The notes below the pieces were generated by a model. The model did no database searches and was not told the origin of the DNA. It saw nothing but the letters and a program-made list of their open reading frames with translations. From Sporocytophaga sp. (GTDB lineage Bacteria > Bacteroidota > Bacteroidia > Cytophagales > Cytophagaceae), in NCBI GenBank assembly GCA_024707265.1, contig JANQAB010000001.1, positions 7,501 through 71,500 of the forward strand: a DNA stretch of 64,000 nucleotides, written 5' to 3'. Every line of letters begins with the position of its first letter. The first letter of the stretch is position 1. The translations under genes and the position numbers were made by a program. This document shows, in pieces, positions 29,703 to 37,782 of this stretch.

Positions 29703-30506
29703 TTATTTTAATAAGAGAACAATTACTATTACAAGAATTAACGCACTGACTGTTATAGCAACTCCAAGTATAAGAGCATTCTTATCTTTCCTCTTCTGTT
29801 TTGCTTCCTTCTGATCCAACCGCTTTTGCTTTACAGAAGCAAGCAAGGCCCCAGTTGAGTTGTCGCTTTTATTGTTAAATATTTTCCCTGCTAAGCCTCC
29901 GATTCCGTCTGCTAACTTCCCTATAATGGGAGCAAATTCCATTGTATCCGGATGTTCCAGTCTTGTTATTTCAGTTGCCAGCTCATAGTGTAGGTCCTGT
30001 CCACCATCCTTTATAGCTTTAATGAGGTTCTCAGAAATCTTTTCTGTATTGCTATCATCAGGAACAGGATAACCATATTTTGATAGAATCTGCAAAACCT
30101 GATCTCTTCTAAATGCGATCAAACTTGACAGTTTCTCATAAATATTCTTTTCAGTGTGAGGTTCTTCAGTGGTAATTACTTCCATTCCATTTGTTAAATC
30201 CTTTCCAGAAAAGTTAAAATCATCCTCATTTAATTTGAGCTCTTTCGATTGCTTCAAATTATGAACCTCAAGAATTATTTCGATGTCCGGGTGCTGCATC
30301 ATAAGATCATCAAATCCCTTTTCACCTTCAGTTTTTAAAAATTTGTGAATAAAGTTCAGCGAACCTTTATAACTGGTATAGCTTGGATAGCCATGTTTAT
30401 AAGCTAATTGCCGAATGCCATTCGGATTACGTCTCGCTATATAGCGGATCAACAAATGAATCTCAGGAGTTCTCCCGACAGCTTTTCCTGTTTTTCCGTT
30501 TTTCAT
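29703..30506 (-). CDS. Tail-anchored soluble-domain protein
   Basis: 267 residues. About 220 residues of mostly helical soluble sequence, in which two similar helical blocks occur (IRQLAYKHGYPSYTSYKG and VLQILSKYGYPVPDDSN, each around a YGYP turn), then basic helix and one C-terminal span (LGVAITVSALILVIVIVLLL). The YGYP phrase is a possible internal repeat; a related phrase GNYGYPV occurs in the 39563-40054 gene. The N-terminal GKTGK is encoded by the dispersed repeat described under findings. Function unknown. Confidence 0.5.
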   Translation of the reverse strand: MKNGKTGKAVGRTPEIHLLIRYIARRNPNGIRQLAYKHGYPSYTSYKGSLNFIHKFLKTEGEKGFDDLMMQHPDIEIILEVHNLKQSKELKLNEDDFNFSGKDLTNGMEVITTEEPHTEKNIYEKLSSLIAFRRDQVLQILSKYGYPVPDDSNTEKISENLIKAIKDGGQDLHYELATEITRLEHPDTMEFAPIIGKLADGIGGLAGKIFNNKSDNSTGALLASVKQKRLDQKEAKQKRKDKNALILGVAITVSALILVIVIVLLLK

Positions 30507-30603
30507 AAAAATCTATAAGTGCGTGGACTATTTGAATGATGGTCAGAATAGAAACAATAATCGCAAGTGCCTTTAAGGTCTTATCTGTAGATTCTATTTT
30601 CAT
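30463..30603 (-). CDS. 46-residue membrane protein
   Basis: Frame starting MKIESTDKTLKAL, one span (AIIVSILTIIQIVHALIDF), ending with a basic tail KRKNRKSCRENS. Its start codon lies 15 bp after the capsid-candidate terminator and its 3' end overlaps the next gene by 44 bp. It would be the first gene after the terminator, so it may rely on readthrough or its own promoter. Confidence 0.45.
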   Translation of the reverse strand: MKIESTDKTLKALAIIVSILTIIQIVHALIDFYEKRKNRKSCRENS

Positions 30604-30617
30604 TTTCTTTCATTTAA

Positions 30618-30654
30618 AAAAAGCCGGGGAATCATATTCACTCCGGCTTTTATT
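30618..30654 (-). terminator. Terminator directly after the capsid candidate gene
   Basis: AAAAAGCCGG (30617-30626) and CCGGCTTTT (30643-30651) form a strong stem; read on the minus strand it ends in T-rich sequence. It lies about 16 bp past the stop codon at 30670. It would separate the highly expressed head of the operon from the downstream genes. Confidence 0.8.
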
Positions 30655-30669
30655 TATATGGAATCCTGA

Positions 30670-31497
30670 TTACTTCTTCTGTTGCTGTCTTATGACAAGC
30701 GTTTGCTGCTGAGGGTTCGGATAGTTTCTTTGTGCAATACCGAGTGAACTCTTTCCTTGTGCGACTCTTGTAGGGTCAACCTGTGCTTTTACATACAATA
30801 GCAGGTCAACTGTTTGTTGCGGAAGCATTACATAGTTCATCTGCGTATTACCGTCGATCCTTGTTTCAAACTCTTTCATCTCAATGATTCCATTCTGTTG
30901 TTGGAAGGCAGAGAAGTGGTCAGAAGGGAAGTATGGATCAGTTGTTGACCTACCTGTAAGGTCTGTGGTAACAACACTGAAATTTTGATTTAGCTGTGCT
31001 GCAGGTGCAGTTCCTCCAACTATGATCTTTAATCCTCTAACTATCCACGGTTTTGAAATGGAAGTAGCAAGGATTTCACGATAGCCAGTAGGTGTACCCA
31101 CGACTGTGATTCCAGCCGGAATATTCAGGTTATTGGCATAGAGGTTTGTAAATCCTCCAAACAAAGGAACATTCAGGCCTGTAGCTGGCACAGAACCGTC
31201 TGAAACAAGTCTTACCTTCAATGTGTTCAAACGGATCATTCCAACGCCCGCTTTTTTCTTTTTCTTCGGTCTTCTTCTGCGGATAAAATTATCATCCTCG
31301 CCAAAGTCTTCTTCAAAGTTGTCTTCGAAATTATCATCGAAGTTATCATCAAAGTTGTCTTCGAAATTATCTTCAAAGTTTTCATCATCTCCGACATAAC
31401 CATCATCAAAAGATGAGAAGTTAATCTCAGCCTCTTTTTCATGCAGCTTAATCCTATCAAGGGTACTAAGCTGCTTTACAAAATCAATCTTTTTCAT
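30670..31497 (-). CDS. Candidate major structural (capsid-like) protein with acidic tail
   Basis: 275 residues. Residues 1-30 basic-hydrophobic leader, 30-75 acidic repeat (units of DNFE/DNFD, from six 12-bp tandem repeats), then RRRRPKKKKK, then about 190 residues of beta-rich soluble sequence (GLNVPLFGGFTNLYANNLNI, KPWIVRGLKIIVGG, LLLYVKAQVDPTRVAQG). No membrane span. A gene with its own terminator at the head of a cluster of membrane and lytic genes fits an abundant virion protein. I do not recognise the family by sequence. A jelly-roll fold is a guess. Confidence 0.5.
   Translation of the reverse strand: MKKIDFVKQLSTLDRIKLHEKEAEINFSSFDDGYVGDDENFEDNFEDNFDDNFDDNFEDNFEEDFGEDDNFIRRRRPKKKKKAGVGMIRLNTLKVRLVSDGSVPATGLNVPLFGGFTNLYANNLNIPAGITVVGTPTGYREILATSISKPWIVRGLKIIVGGTAPAAQLNQNFSVVTTDLTGRSTTDPYFPSDHFSAFQQQNGIIEMKEFETRIDGNTQMNYVMLPQQTVDLLLYVKAQVDPTRVAQGKSSLGIAQRNYPNPQQQTLVIRQQQKK
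31312..31383 (-). repeat. Six tandem 12-bp units in the acidic tail coding region
   Basis: On the plus strand: TTCAAAGTTGTC, TTCGAAATTATC, ATCGAAGTTATC, ATCAAAGTTGTC, TTCGAAATTATC, TTCAAAGTTTTC. Each encodes a DNFE/DNFD/ENFE unit. Unit length is a multiple of three, so copy-number changes would keep the frame and alter the length of the acidic tail. Confidence 0.9.
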
Positions 31498-31551
31498 CGT
31501 CTTAAAATGTTAGGAATTTAAAAAGTGAATAGTCCTCTTTCACGTAATCCA

Positions 31552-31571
31552 TTAAAAGCTCTAGCTTTTAA
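31552..31571. repeat. 20-bp perfect palindrome between the two first operon genes
   Basis: TTAAAAGCT, CT, AGCTTTTAA: perfect palindrome except for the central CT. It overlaps the stop codon of the 44-residue gene and precedes the capsid candidate by 55 bp. Could be an RNA-processing or regulatory site. No poly-T follows, so a terminator is unlikely. Confidence 0.5.
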
Positions 31572-31695
31572 GCTCCGGAGTTGTTTTCTTTGAAGCCAGC
31601 ATCTTTGAGCCAGTATTATACATTAGGTTTCCTATAAGTACAGCCACAATCGTAATACCTAGAATTACGGCCATATCTTTCCAGTTTAAATTCAT
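31561..31695 (-). CDS. 44-residue single-span membrane protein, first gene of the operon
   Basis: Frame starting MNLNWKDMAVILGIT, one span (AVILGITIVAVLIGNLMYN) and a charged tail ending TPELKS. It is upstream of the capsid candidate on the same strand, so it is the promoter-proximal gene of the operon. Small membrane proteins next to the capsid gene are common in membrane-containing phages. Not recognised. Confidence 0.5.
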   Translation of the reverse strand: MNLNWKDMAVILGITIVAVLIGNLMYNTGSKMLASKKTTPELKS

Positions 31696-32051
31696 GTTCG
31701 TTCTTGTTTTATTTAATGATAGAAAGATGGGGAGAAAGGCGGAGAAAGAAGAGGGGTAAGATTGGTGTTCAAAAGTGGGGCCTATATATAATTACTCCCG
31801 ACCAATTTTTTAAATAGTATTGATCAAGAACTGTAAAATCATTTCGGAAACGCAATAGGAGTAACTAGAATATCTAAAATTTCAATTGAATACTATATGG
31901 AATTATCTGAATATTACTATTTTAGTGCAAGTTATTTTATAGAAAATTATTTCTGAATAGTAACTTCAACCTTTCCATTTTAATGATTTAAATAATAAGT
32001 TACAGTAAAGTAATCAGAAGTTACTTAACCCATCTTTTTAAATTATAACAG
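31696..32051. other. Divergent intergenic region between the structural operon and the helicase cassette
   Basis: 356 bp of AT-rich sequence. It must hold the promoters of the minus-strand operon and of the plus-strand cassette. Repeated GTTAC/GTAAC motifs (near 31958, 31999 and 32023) could be operator-like, but the match is weak. No RNA gene or small coding frame is convincing. Confidence 0.4.
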
Positions 32052-32990
32052 ATGATTAAACCAGAGAGAAAATTAAGTGAAAAAGCCTACGAGAAGGATC
32101 ATATTGGCAAAGTTCTTTGCAACTTAACATCCAATTTCAACCAATATTTTTCTACGTTCAAAATTGGAAAGGACGATCCCTTACTCATACTAAATGGGGG
32201 ATGCATAAGGGAAAAGCCAAAACAAAATAAAGTTAGGGGGGCCGAACTTTCCAATATTTTTGATGCAAAAGTTGAGGAGTTTAAAGTTGAGCAAGGAGAT
32301 TACCAGTCCTTTTTCGATTTAGAAACACTTGAAGAATATGAGGATGATCCGAATGCTTTTAAGAAGGATCTAACAAAATGTTGTCCGATCATACGAAGGT
32401 GTATTAATTCGCCTGCGAAGGAAATGCAAAAATATAAGAATGCTTTTAGGCTTAAAACTGGTAGGGAATTATTAACAATCACAAAAAATATTGTTCTATT
32501 CGGAAAAGAGCACATGCTTGGTTTCGACACAAAGGTACATGAAACAGTGGAATGTGTAGAGCATTTGGGTATATCAAAACTTTTAGAGGATGATTATATT
32601 TCTTACGAAGTAATTGGAGGAGGTATCAAATCAAATTTTTTGCATTCTCTTTATCCAGATGCTTTTGCTAACAGAAGTCAAAATTCAATTTGGGCTTTAT
32701 GGTATTTGGCAGGTAAAGATGATTTTGGATTCAAAGATGGCTCTGAGTTTTTAATGTTGGACACTGACAAAGCAATTACGCAGCAAAATTATCATTATCC
32801 GTATGATTTATTCAGCTTCTATGCGCTGAAAATATATTTAATGTTAAAAGATGCTTGTAAAAATGAAGGATACATACTACTAAATGAAAATAGATATATT
32901 TATCTGGATGTATTTTTAGATCATATTGTAAAACTCAATATTGGAGAGATTAATGAACTTCGGAAAAGAACAGAATATGAACTCTATTAA
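32052..32990 (+). CDS. Hypothetical protein of a two-gene cassette with a RecQ-nuclease
   Basis: 312 residues, soluble, mixed helical. I do not recognise a family. Visible features: an acidic region (LETLEEYEDDPNAFKKDL), CCPIIRRCINSPAKEMQKYK and a tyrosine-rich C-terminal end (NRYIYLDVFLDHI). Its last 38 bp overlap the start of the RecQ-like gene, so the two are translationally coupled and probably act together. It may be a sensor or effector partner of the helicase. Confidence 0.55.
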   Translation: MIKPERKLSEKAYEKDHIGKVLCNLTSNFNQYFSTFKIGKDDPLLILNGGCIREKPKQNKVRGAELSNIFDAKVEEFKVEQGDYQSFFDLETLEEYEDDPNAFKKDLTKCCPIIRRCINSPAKEMQKYKNAFRLKTGRELLTITKNIVLFGKEHMLGFDTKVHETVECVEHLGISKLLEDDYISYEVIGGGIKSNFLHSLYPDAFANRSQNSIWALWYLAGKDDFGFKDGSEFLMLDTDKAITQQNYHYPYDLFSFYALKIYLMLKDACKNEGYILLNENRYIYLDVFLDHIVKLNIGEINELRKRTEYELY

Positions 32991-34971
32991 TAAGATTAAA
33001 TCAATTTTTGAATCCAATTTCTCTTCAATAGGAAAAGAGGTTAGACAAGAGCAGATCAATGTTATCCAATCAGTCCTAAATGGAAAAAATACCTTGTGCT
33101 TAATGCCTACAGGTTCTGGAAAGTCTCTTTGTTATTGGATTGCAGGCAAAGCACTGGAAGGTATAACGATAGTTATATTTCCACTTACCGCATTAATGGA
33201 TGAACAAGCAAAAAAACTTTCACAACATGGGTGTAAAGTACTTTCTTTGCATAGTGGCATAAGCTCAAAAGACCAATATGATGAACTTGCTTTATTATAT
33301 AATGGGGATCTGCCTGATTTTATATTTCTTTCCCCCGAACGACTTTCAACTGATGGATTTCTTGAATTTGTTTTAAAAAGTATACGTGATAGAATTAAAC
33401 TTATAGTAGTGGATGAAATTCATTGTATTTCTCAATGGGGTTTTAATTTTCGTCCCTTTTATAAAGAGATACCCGGATTCATTAAAAATGTATTTGAAGA
33501 TACACCTCCACCACTGCTCGGGCTGACAGCTACCCTTAATCCAAAGGATAAAGAAGAAATTTGCAGAGATTTTGATATTGCTTATGAAAATATTATAAGA
33601 AGCAGATATTTGCTTAGATCTAATATTAATCTTCAAATTGAGAAGATTCCAAATGAAAATGAAAAAGATATTCAACTTTGGGACACCATAGAACAACGGA
33701 AATATGAAAAAATTCTGGTTTATTTAGATAGGGTCGATGGAAAACGTTCTACAGAAGAATTATGCAAAGAGGCTATTAAGAGAGGATATAATGCAGCCTA
33801 TTTTCATGGAGAACTAAGCTCGGAAATTAAAAGCCAGATAATTGAAGAATTTAAAAATAATACGATTACACTTCTCTTCGCAACCAATGCTTTTGGAATG
33901 GGAATCGACATTCCGGATATTAGAGGAATAATCCACTATCTTCCCCCTGAAAGTATTGAACAATACTATCAGCAGATTGGAAGAGCTGGAAGGGATAAAC
34001 AGCCAGCCTGGGCTAAACTGTTATATTCAGATAAAAACATTGACGTTCGAAAAAAATACTTTATAGAAAAATCCTTTCCTACTAATGAACAAATTCAAAA
34101 ATCCTTTGAAGTTTTAACAGATAATAAAATTGGCAAAAAATCATTTAGTTATTTTGAAGAGAAAAGCGCCCAATCTGCATACCATTATATAATTAGATCA
34201 GGTCTAGTTGACATTCGTTGTAAAGCCATTCAAAAGTTGAATGTATTTGAAGCCACTGCTACTTTACCAGAATTTGAAGAATATATTCAAGCTACCAAAA
34301 CAAGTCTTTTAACTGCTACCTCCAAAAAGCTTGGTCTAAATGAAAAGGATATAGTTCAATCAGTTTTTCTATGGTTATCCGAAAGAAAAATTAAAGTGGT
34401 TAAAGCCCCTTCAAAGTGCTTAATTGTAGAATCAAAATTTGACAAATTATCAGAGGAAAAACTTGCTGAAATTTTGTCGGACGTTGAGGTCAAGAAAAAA
34501 TTTAAGTATTCCAATTTCGATGATTTTATTCAATTGTTAAACGGATATAAGAATCATACTCAATTCCACCAATCCATTGGCAAATATTTGGGAATTGACA
34601 AGTTTGAGTTAGGCCGGATTCATCAAACACTTTCAGGTGTTATGGTTCGTTCAAAATCGGAAGTAATAATCGCTAATATCCTTCACGATAATGGAATCAC
34701 TTTTGAGTATGAACAGGAATTATGCTCTCCGGATGGAATTCTGTATAGTCCTGATTTTACAATAACCTCAAACAATAAAACCTATTTCTGGGAACATTTG
34801 GGAATGCTGGAGGATGAAGATTATGCTAATAATTGGAAAATCAAGAAAGCTTGGTATGAAAAACATTTTCCCGGACAACTTATAACAACTGAAGAATGCA
34901 GTGTGCTAAGCAAGAGAAGTGAAAATATTGTAAATACCACTTTAGCTTCATCGAAGATAAGATTGAATTAG
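32953..34971 (+). CDS. RecQ-like DNA helicase fused to a C-terminal nuclease domain
   Basis: 672 residues from the ATG at 32953, which has a GGAGAG ribosome site; an upstream TTG start (32941) is possible. RecQ core: Walker A PTGSGKSLCYW, DEIH, LTATLNP, FATNAFGMGIDIPD and QQIGRAGRDK. The C-terminal 110 residues look like a PD-(D/E)xK nuclease: RSKSEVIIANIL, FEYEQELCSPDGI, YSPDFTI and WEHLGM, with the D and E/Q...K type positions. No RQC or HRDC domain is obvious. Found with the unknown 312-residue protein, it resembles defense helicase-nuclease modules but matches no named system I know. Confidence 0.8.
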   Translation: MNFGKEQNMNSINKIKSIFESNFSSIGKEVRQEQINVIQSVLNGKNTLCLMPTGSGKSLCYWIAGKALEGITIVIFPLTALMDEQAKKLSQHGCKVLSLHSGISSKDQYDELALLYNGDLPDFIFLSPERLSTDGFLEFVLKSIRDRIKLIVVDEIHCISQWGFNFRPFYKEIPGFIKNVFEDTPPPLLGLTATLNPKDKEEICRDFDIAYENIIRSRYLLRSNINLQIEKIPNENEKDIQLWDTIEQRKYEKILVYLDRVDGKRSTEELCKEAIKRGYNAAYFHGELSSEIKSQIIEEFKNNTITLLFATNAFGMGIDIPDIRGIIHYLPPESIEQYYQQIGRAGRDKQPAWAKLLYSDKNIDVRKKYFIEKSFPTNEQIQKSFEVLTDNKIGKKSFSYFEEKSAQSAYHYIIRSGLVDIRCKAIQKLNVFEATATLPEFEEYIQATKTSLLTATSKKLGLNEKDIVQSVFLWLSERKIKVVKAPSKCLIVESKFDKLSEEKLAEILSDVEVKKKFKYSNFDDFIQLLNGYKNHTQFHQSIGKYLGIDKFELGRIHQTLSGVMVRSKSEVIIANILHDNGITFEYEQELCSPDGILYSPDFTITSNNKTYFWEHLGMLEDEDYANNWKIKKAWYEKHFPGQLITTEECSVLSKRSENIVNTTLASSKIRLN

Positions 34972-35047
34972 GAGTTTTGGTTTTCGAATATTACAACTAA
35001 CTTTGTTGTCTACCATAGCTGGTTGAAATTAAAAACACCCTGTTTTT

Positions 35048-35077
35048 AGCCCAGTAAAGAAGTTACTGGGCTTTTTT
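35048..35077 (+). terminator. Terminator after the RecQ-like gene
   Basis: AGCCCAGTAA (35048-35057) and TTACTGGGCT (35063-35072) form a 10-bp stem followed by T6. Lies 77 bp after the helicase stop codon. Confidence 0.9.
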
Positions 35078-35197
35078 ATTTGCAATAAGATTATAAATGC
35101 ACCATGCCATCTTAATTTCTCTTGAATTGTCACTTTAAACTTTCGCTTTTTATCTCAACAGGATATTGCAAAAATTTAATTTAGATGTAGAATAAAC

Positions 35198-35923
35198 CTA
35201 TGAAATTTCAGGGTACTTAAAAGCGTCCATCACTTTTGGAACATTAGAGTTCTCAGTGCGGGATGTTATTAATTTGGAAATAGTATGAGCCTGCATTTCT
35301 TCCTCTGGAAATGGTAAAAGTAGGTTGTTAATTTCTTCCTTAGAGGTATCTTCTAAGACCCATAACTTCTCCTTTTCCGGAGATAAGATAACAGGCATTC
35401 TTTTTTTACTATTGTGGATCTTTTCCATCAAACCATTTGCACAAGTAGTAATTATTGAAAATGTCTGGAACTTCTCTTCATTGCCCTGCGAATCTTTAAT
35501 AGTACATTCATCAAAAATTCCTGCAAACGAAAATATCTCTACATTTTTCAAATAAATAAAAAAAGGAATTTTTTCCTTTCCTACGTGCATCCACTCATAA
35601 AACCCAGTTGAAGGTATCAGGCATCTTTTAGATTTTATCGATGCACGAAAAGATGGCTTTTCCCAGGCTGTTTCCCCTTTACAATTTAAGGTATTTAACC
35701 TCCCTTCAAGAGCCTTCTGCTTATCCTTATTCCAAAAAGGGATAAGTCCCCAATTCATAAATTGAAAACTTCCAGAATCTCCTTCACCATTAACCAAAAC
35801 AGGCCACTTTTGAAAAGAGAAGCCATTTGAATGGTATACGGGAATAAAATCTTCAACTATCTTTGAATTATATCTTTTCTCCAGGTCATGCTTTTGAACT
35901 TTTAAGCTATTGTGATAACACAT
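35198..35923 (-). CDS. HMCES/YedK-type protein (SRAP domain)
   Basis: 241 residues. Starts MCYHNSLKV, with the catalytic Cys2 after Met removal; later WGLIPFW, the arginine-rich CLIPSTGFYEW block with its histidine-containing MHVGK turn, SIITTCANGLMEKIHNSKKRMPVIL containing the conserved HxRMP-like motif. SRAP proteins cross-link to abasic sites in single-stranded DNA and shield them. It is a single gene on the minus strand in the cargo zone; phage-borne copies exist. It may protect replicating element DNA. Confidence 0.88.
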   Translation of the reverse strand: MCYHNSLKVQKHDLEKRYNSKIVEDFIPVYHSNGFSFQKWPVLVNGEGDSGSFQFMNWGLIPFWNKDKQKALEGRLNTLNCKGETAWEKPSFRASIKSKRCLIPSTGFYEWMHVGKEKIPFFIYLKNVEIFSFAGIFDECTIKDSQGNEEKFQTFSIITTCANGLMEKIHNSKKRMPVILSPEKEKLWVLEDTSKEEINNLLLPFPEEEMQAHTISKLITSRTENSNVPKVMDAFKYPEIS

Positions 35924-36241
35924 TCATTTAATCATTAAAGTGATTTTGAAAACTACTTTTGGGGACTTTACAAATTTTATTTTGAGGATAAAACTCCCTT
36001 TATATGTCAAATTAAACAATTTACTCAAACAAACAATTCTTAAAAAGGATAAAAATAAGTCTAAGCCTTAACCAGAACCAAATTGAAATTTTGATATTAC
36101 GCAAATCAAAAGTAATGGCATAAAGTATTCATTACTAACTAAAAACGTAAATTTTCAAATATCTAAAAAATAAAATGCTAAATAATTTAGCAAAAAGAAG
36201 CTGATTATTATTATATTTCTTAATAATTAATTAAAAAGATA
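35924..36241. other. Intergenic region upstream of the SRAP gene
   Basis: 318 bp, very AT-rich (around 80 percent by eye). Divergent promoters for the SRAP gene (minus) and the 78-residue gene (plus) must lie here. No repeats, RNA gene or convincing small frame seen. Confidence 0.4.
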
Positions 36242-36478
36242 ATGGATAAACCAATTAAAGAAATTTCCAGAGAGAAACTAACAGAGAATTGGATTGAAAG
36301 CCTCAGAGAAAACGTGCGTCTGGAAAGAGAAAATAACAAACTTAAAATGGCTTTCGAGCAAGCTATTCATATTATTAAAGCTGCGATGAATCAAATAGAA
36401 GAAACGCCCAATGAACAATCATCCGGTTTGGATATTTTCCGAAAGAATAAAATGAATCTTAAAAAGGAAAATCAATGA
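36242..36478 (+). CDS. Small coiled-coil protein
   Basis: 78 residues, almost entirely helical and charged (ENVRLERENNKLKMAFEQAIHIIKAAMNQIE), with heptad-like spacing. Starts at an ATG preceded by AT-rich sequence. It is the only plus-strand gene between two minus-strand blocks, which makes it a possible regulator, but no DNA-binding motif is visible. Confidence 0.5.
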   Translation: MDKPIKEISREKLTENWIESLRENVRLERENNKLKMAFEQAIHIIKAAMNQIEETPNEQSSGLDIFRKNKMNLKKENQ

Positions 36479-36523
36479 GTACCATTTATCAAAAAAAATA
36501 TCCTCTGTACCAAATTGCGGAAA

Positions 36524-36958
36524 TTAATGATTAGTAGATGGAGATTTTATGCACTCCGATTTTAAGAAATCTTTCAAGCACTTCTCTGCTTCCAGACAGT
36601 TTGAAAGGATTGTTGAACGATATAAATTCCTCTTAAAATAACCAGATAAAGTTTTAACAGAAGAGTGTATTTGGCTATGGTGTTTGGCTCCGAGAAGTAT
36701 ACCAATATTCCTGTATTTATAATCAGTATAATTCTTTAACAGAAATGATAATATCATCCTGGCTTCAACTGATTTATATTCTTGGGATGATTCAAGTCTT
36801 TGTATACTGATGCCATAATTTTGGGCAATCAGCCTTCGTAAGAAATAATAGATCTTATAATTTTCAGCTTCCTTTCTGAGTTCAATAAATTCCAATGCTT
36901 CGTCAAGCTTCGTTTTCATACCTGTTACTGAATTAACCTTAAATTCTCCTGTATCCAC
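36524..36958 (-). CDS. Stand-alone DnaA domain IV-like DNA-binding protein
   Basis: 144 residues. Residues about 50-125 align with the DnaA C-terminal DNA-binding domain: helices around LIAQNYGISIQRLESSQEYKSVEARMIL, then YRNIGILLGAKHHSQIHSSVKTL, matching the pattern IG..FG.RDHTTV.HA..K. Domain IV binds DnaA boxes; here it lacks the AAA+ part. It may act as initiator or as origin- or packaging-site binder. It is the last gene of the long minus-strand operon and overlaps the ATPase gene by 34 bp. Confidence 0.65.
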   Translation of the reverse strand: MDTGEFKVNSVTGMKTKLDEALEFIELRKEAENYKIYYFLRRLIAQNYGISIQRLESSQEYKSVEARMILSFLLKNYTDYKYRNIGILLGAKHHSQIHSSVKTLSGYFKRNLYRSTILSNCLEAEKCLKDFLKSECIKSPSTNH

Positions 36959-37773
36959 TGGTATCTGGCTTTTTCATAGTGCTGAAACTTGGGCTGGGCA
37001 GTAAATGAATAAACAATACTGTCCAAGCACTCTTTCCTGTGCTGATTGATAAAAATATTGCAGGCTCTTTCAAAATCCTCTCTGGTAAAATTTCCGGAAA
37101 TCTTCTGCTTCTCTAAGTCTATATAAACAAAGAACCTGTGATTTCCTCCAAGATATTTTTCATTAACAATTAACTGGCCAAGCTTCACTATTTTATATCT
37201 TCCCTGCAGACTTTCCCGCATCCTCTTCACATCATCCATTTCATAATGCATTCTCAAGATTTTGGTTGCTTGCCATAACCTTGGTCTTAAAGCGCCTACT
37301 GACTGCAGGTGAACAATAAGGTCTGTATTTCTATGCCTGTAAGTTGTAAGCCTACCAACAACAAAGTCGCTATCAAAGTTGGTATAATAGCCATTCATAT
37401 CTTCAAGTACTACTACACAATTTCTGGCATAGGTCATTATTACTCGGAAAGCCTCCCGCTTTTGCTCCTGACTCATTTCATTACCAAACTTGTCAATGGC
37501 AAGAATCCTTCTGCCTGTGGCTATATCCAGATTTGAAAATTTCTGAATGTATTCACTCTTTTTAAGATCATTCGGCTCATCCACATCAAAGTAAAGCGAA
37601 TCGTAGCAAGTGTAATCTTTGTTATTCGGATCATAGATAAGGGCCTTCCTGGCCTTTCTTTCAAGTTTATCATTGCCTTTGATATAGGCAATGATCTCCC
37701 TTAATGTCTGATGAGTTTTTCCTACACCTACCATTCCAGTAGCTACCATAAGTTTGCATTCCCGTTTTCCCAT
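36925..37773 (-). CDS. P-loop ATPase, possible DNA-packaging (A32/HerA-FtsK or Zot-like) motor
   Basis: 282 residues. Walker A TGMVGVGKTHQT near residues 12-23, a Walker B-like RNCVVVLEDMN, and the polar segment LIVHLQSVGALRPRLW with a conserved Gln-Ser that resembles the sensor motif of A32-like and HerA/FtsK ATPases. No membrane span. Packaging ATPases of tailless membrane phages and Zot-like proteins of filamentous phages share this size and motif set; the family cannot be settled by eye. It sits between a membrane-like protein and the DnaA-like gene, downstream of the transglycosylase. Confidence 0.6.
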   Translation of the reverse strand: MGKRECKLMVATGMVGVGKTHQTLREIIAYIKGNDKLERKARKALIYDPNNKDYTCYDSLYFDVDEPNDLKKSEYIQKFSNLDIATGRRILAIDKFGNEMSQEQKREAFRVIMTYARNCVVVLEDMNGYYTNFDSDFVVGRLTTYRHRNTDLIVHLQSVGALRPRLWQATKILRMHYEMDDVKRMRESLQGRYKIVKLGQLIVNEKYLGGNHRFFVYIDLEKQKISGNFTREDFERACNIFINQHRKECLDSIVYSFTAQPKFQHYEKARYQWIQENLRLIQ

Positions 37774-37782
37774 ATCTCAATT

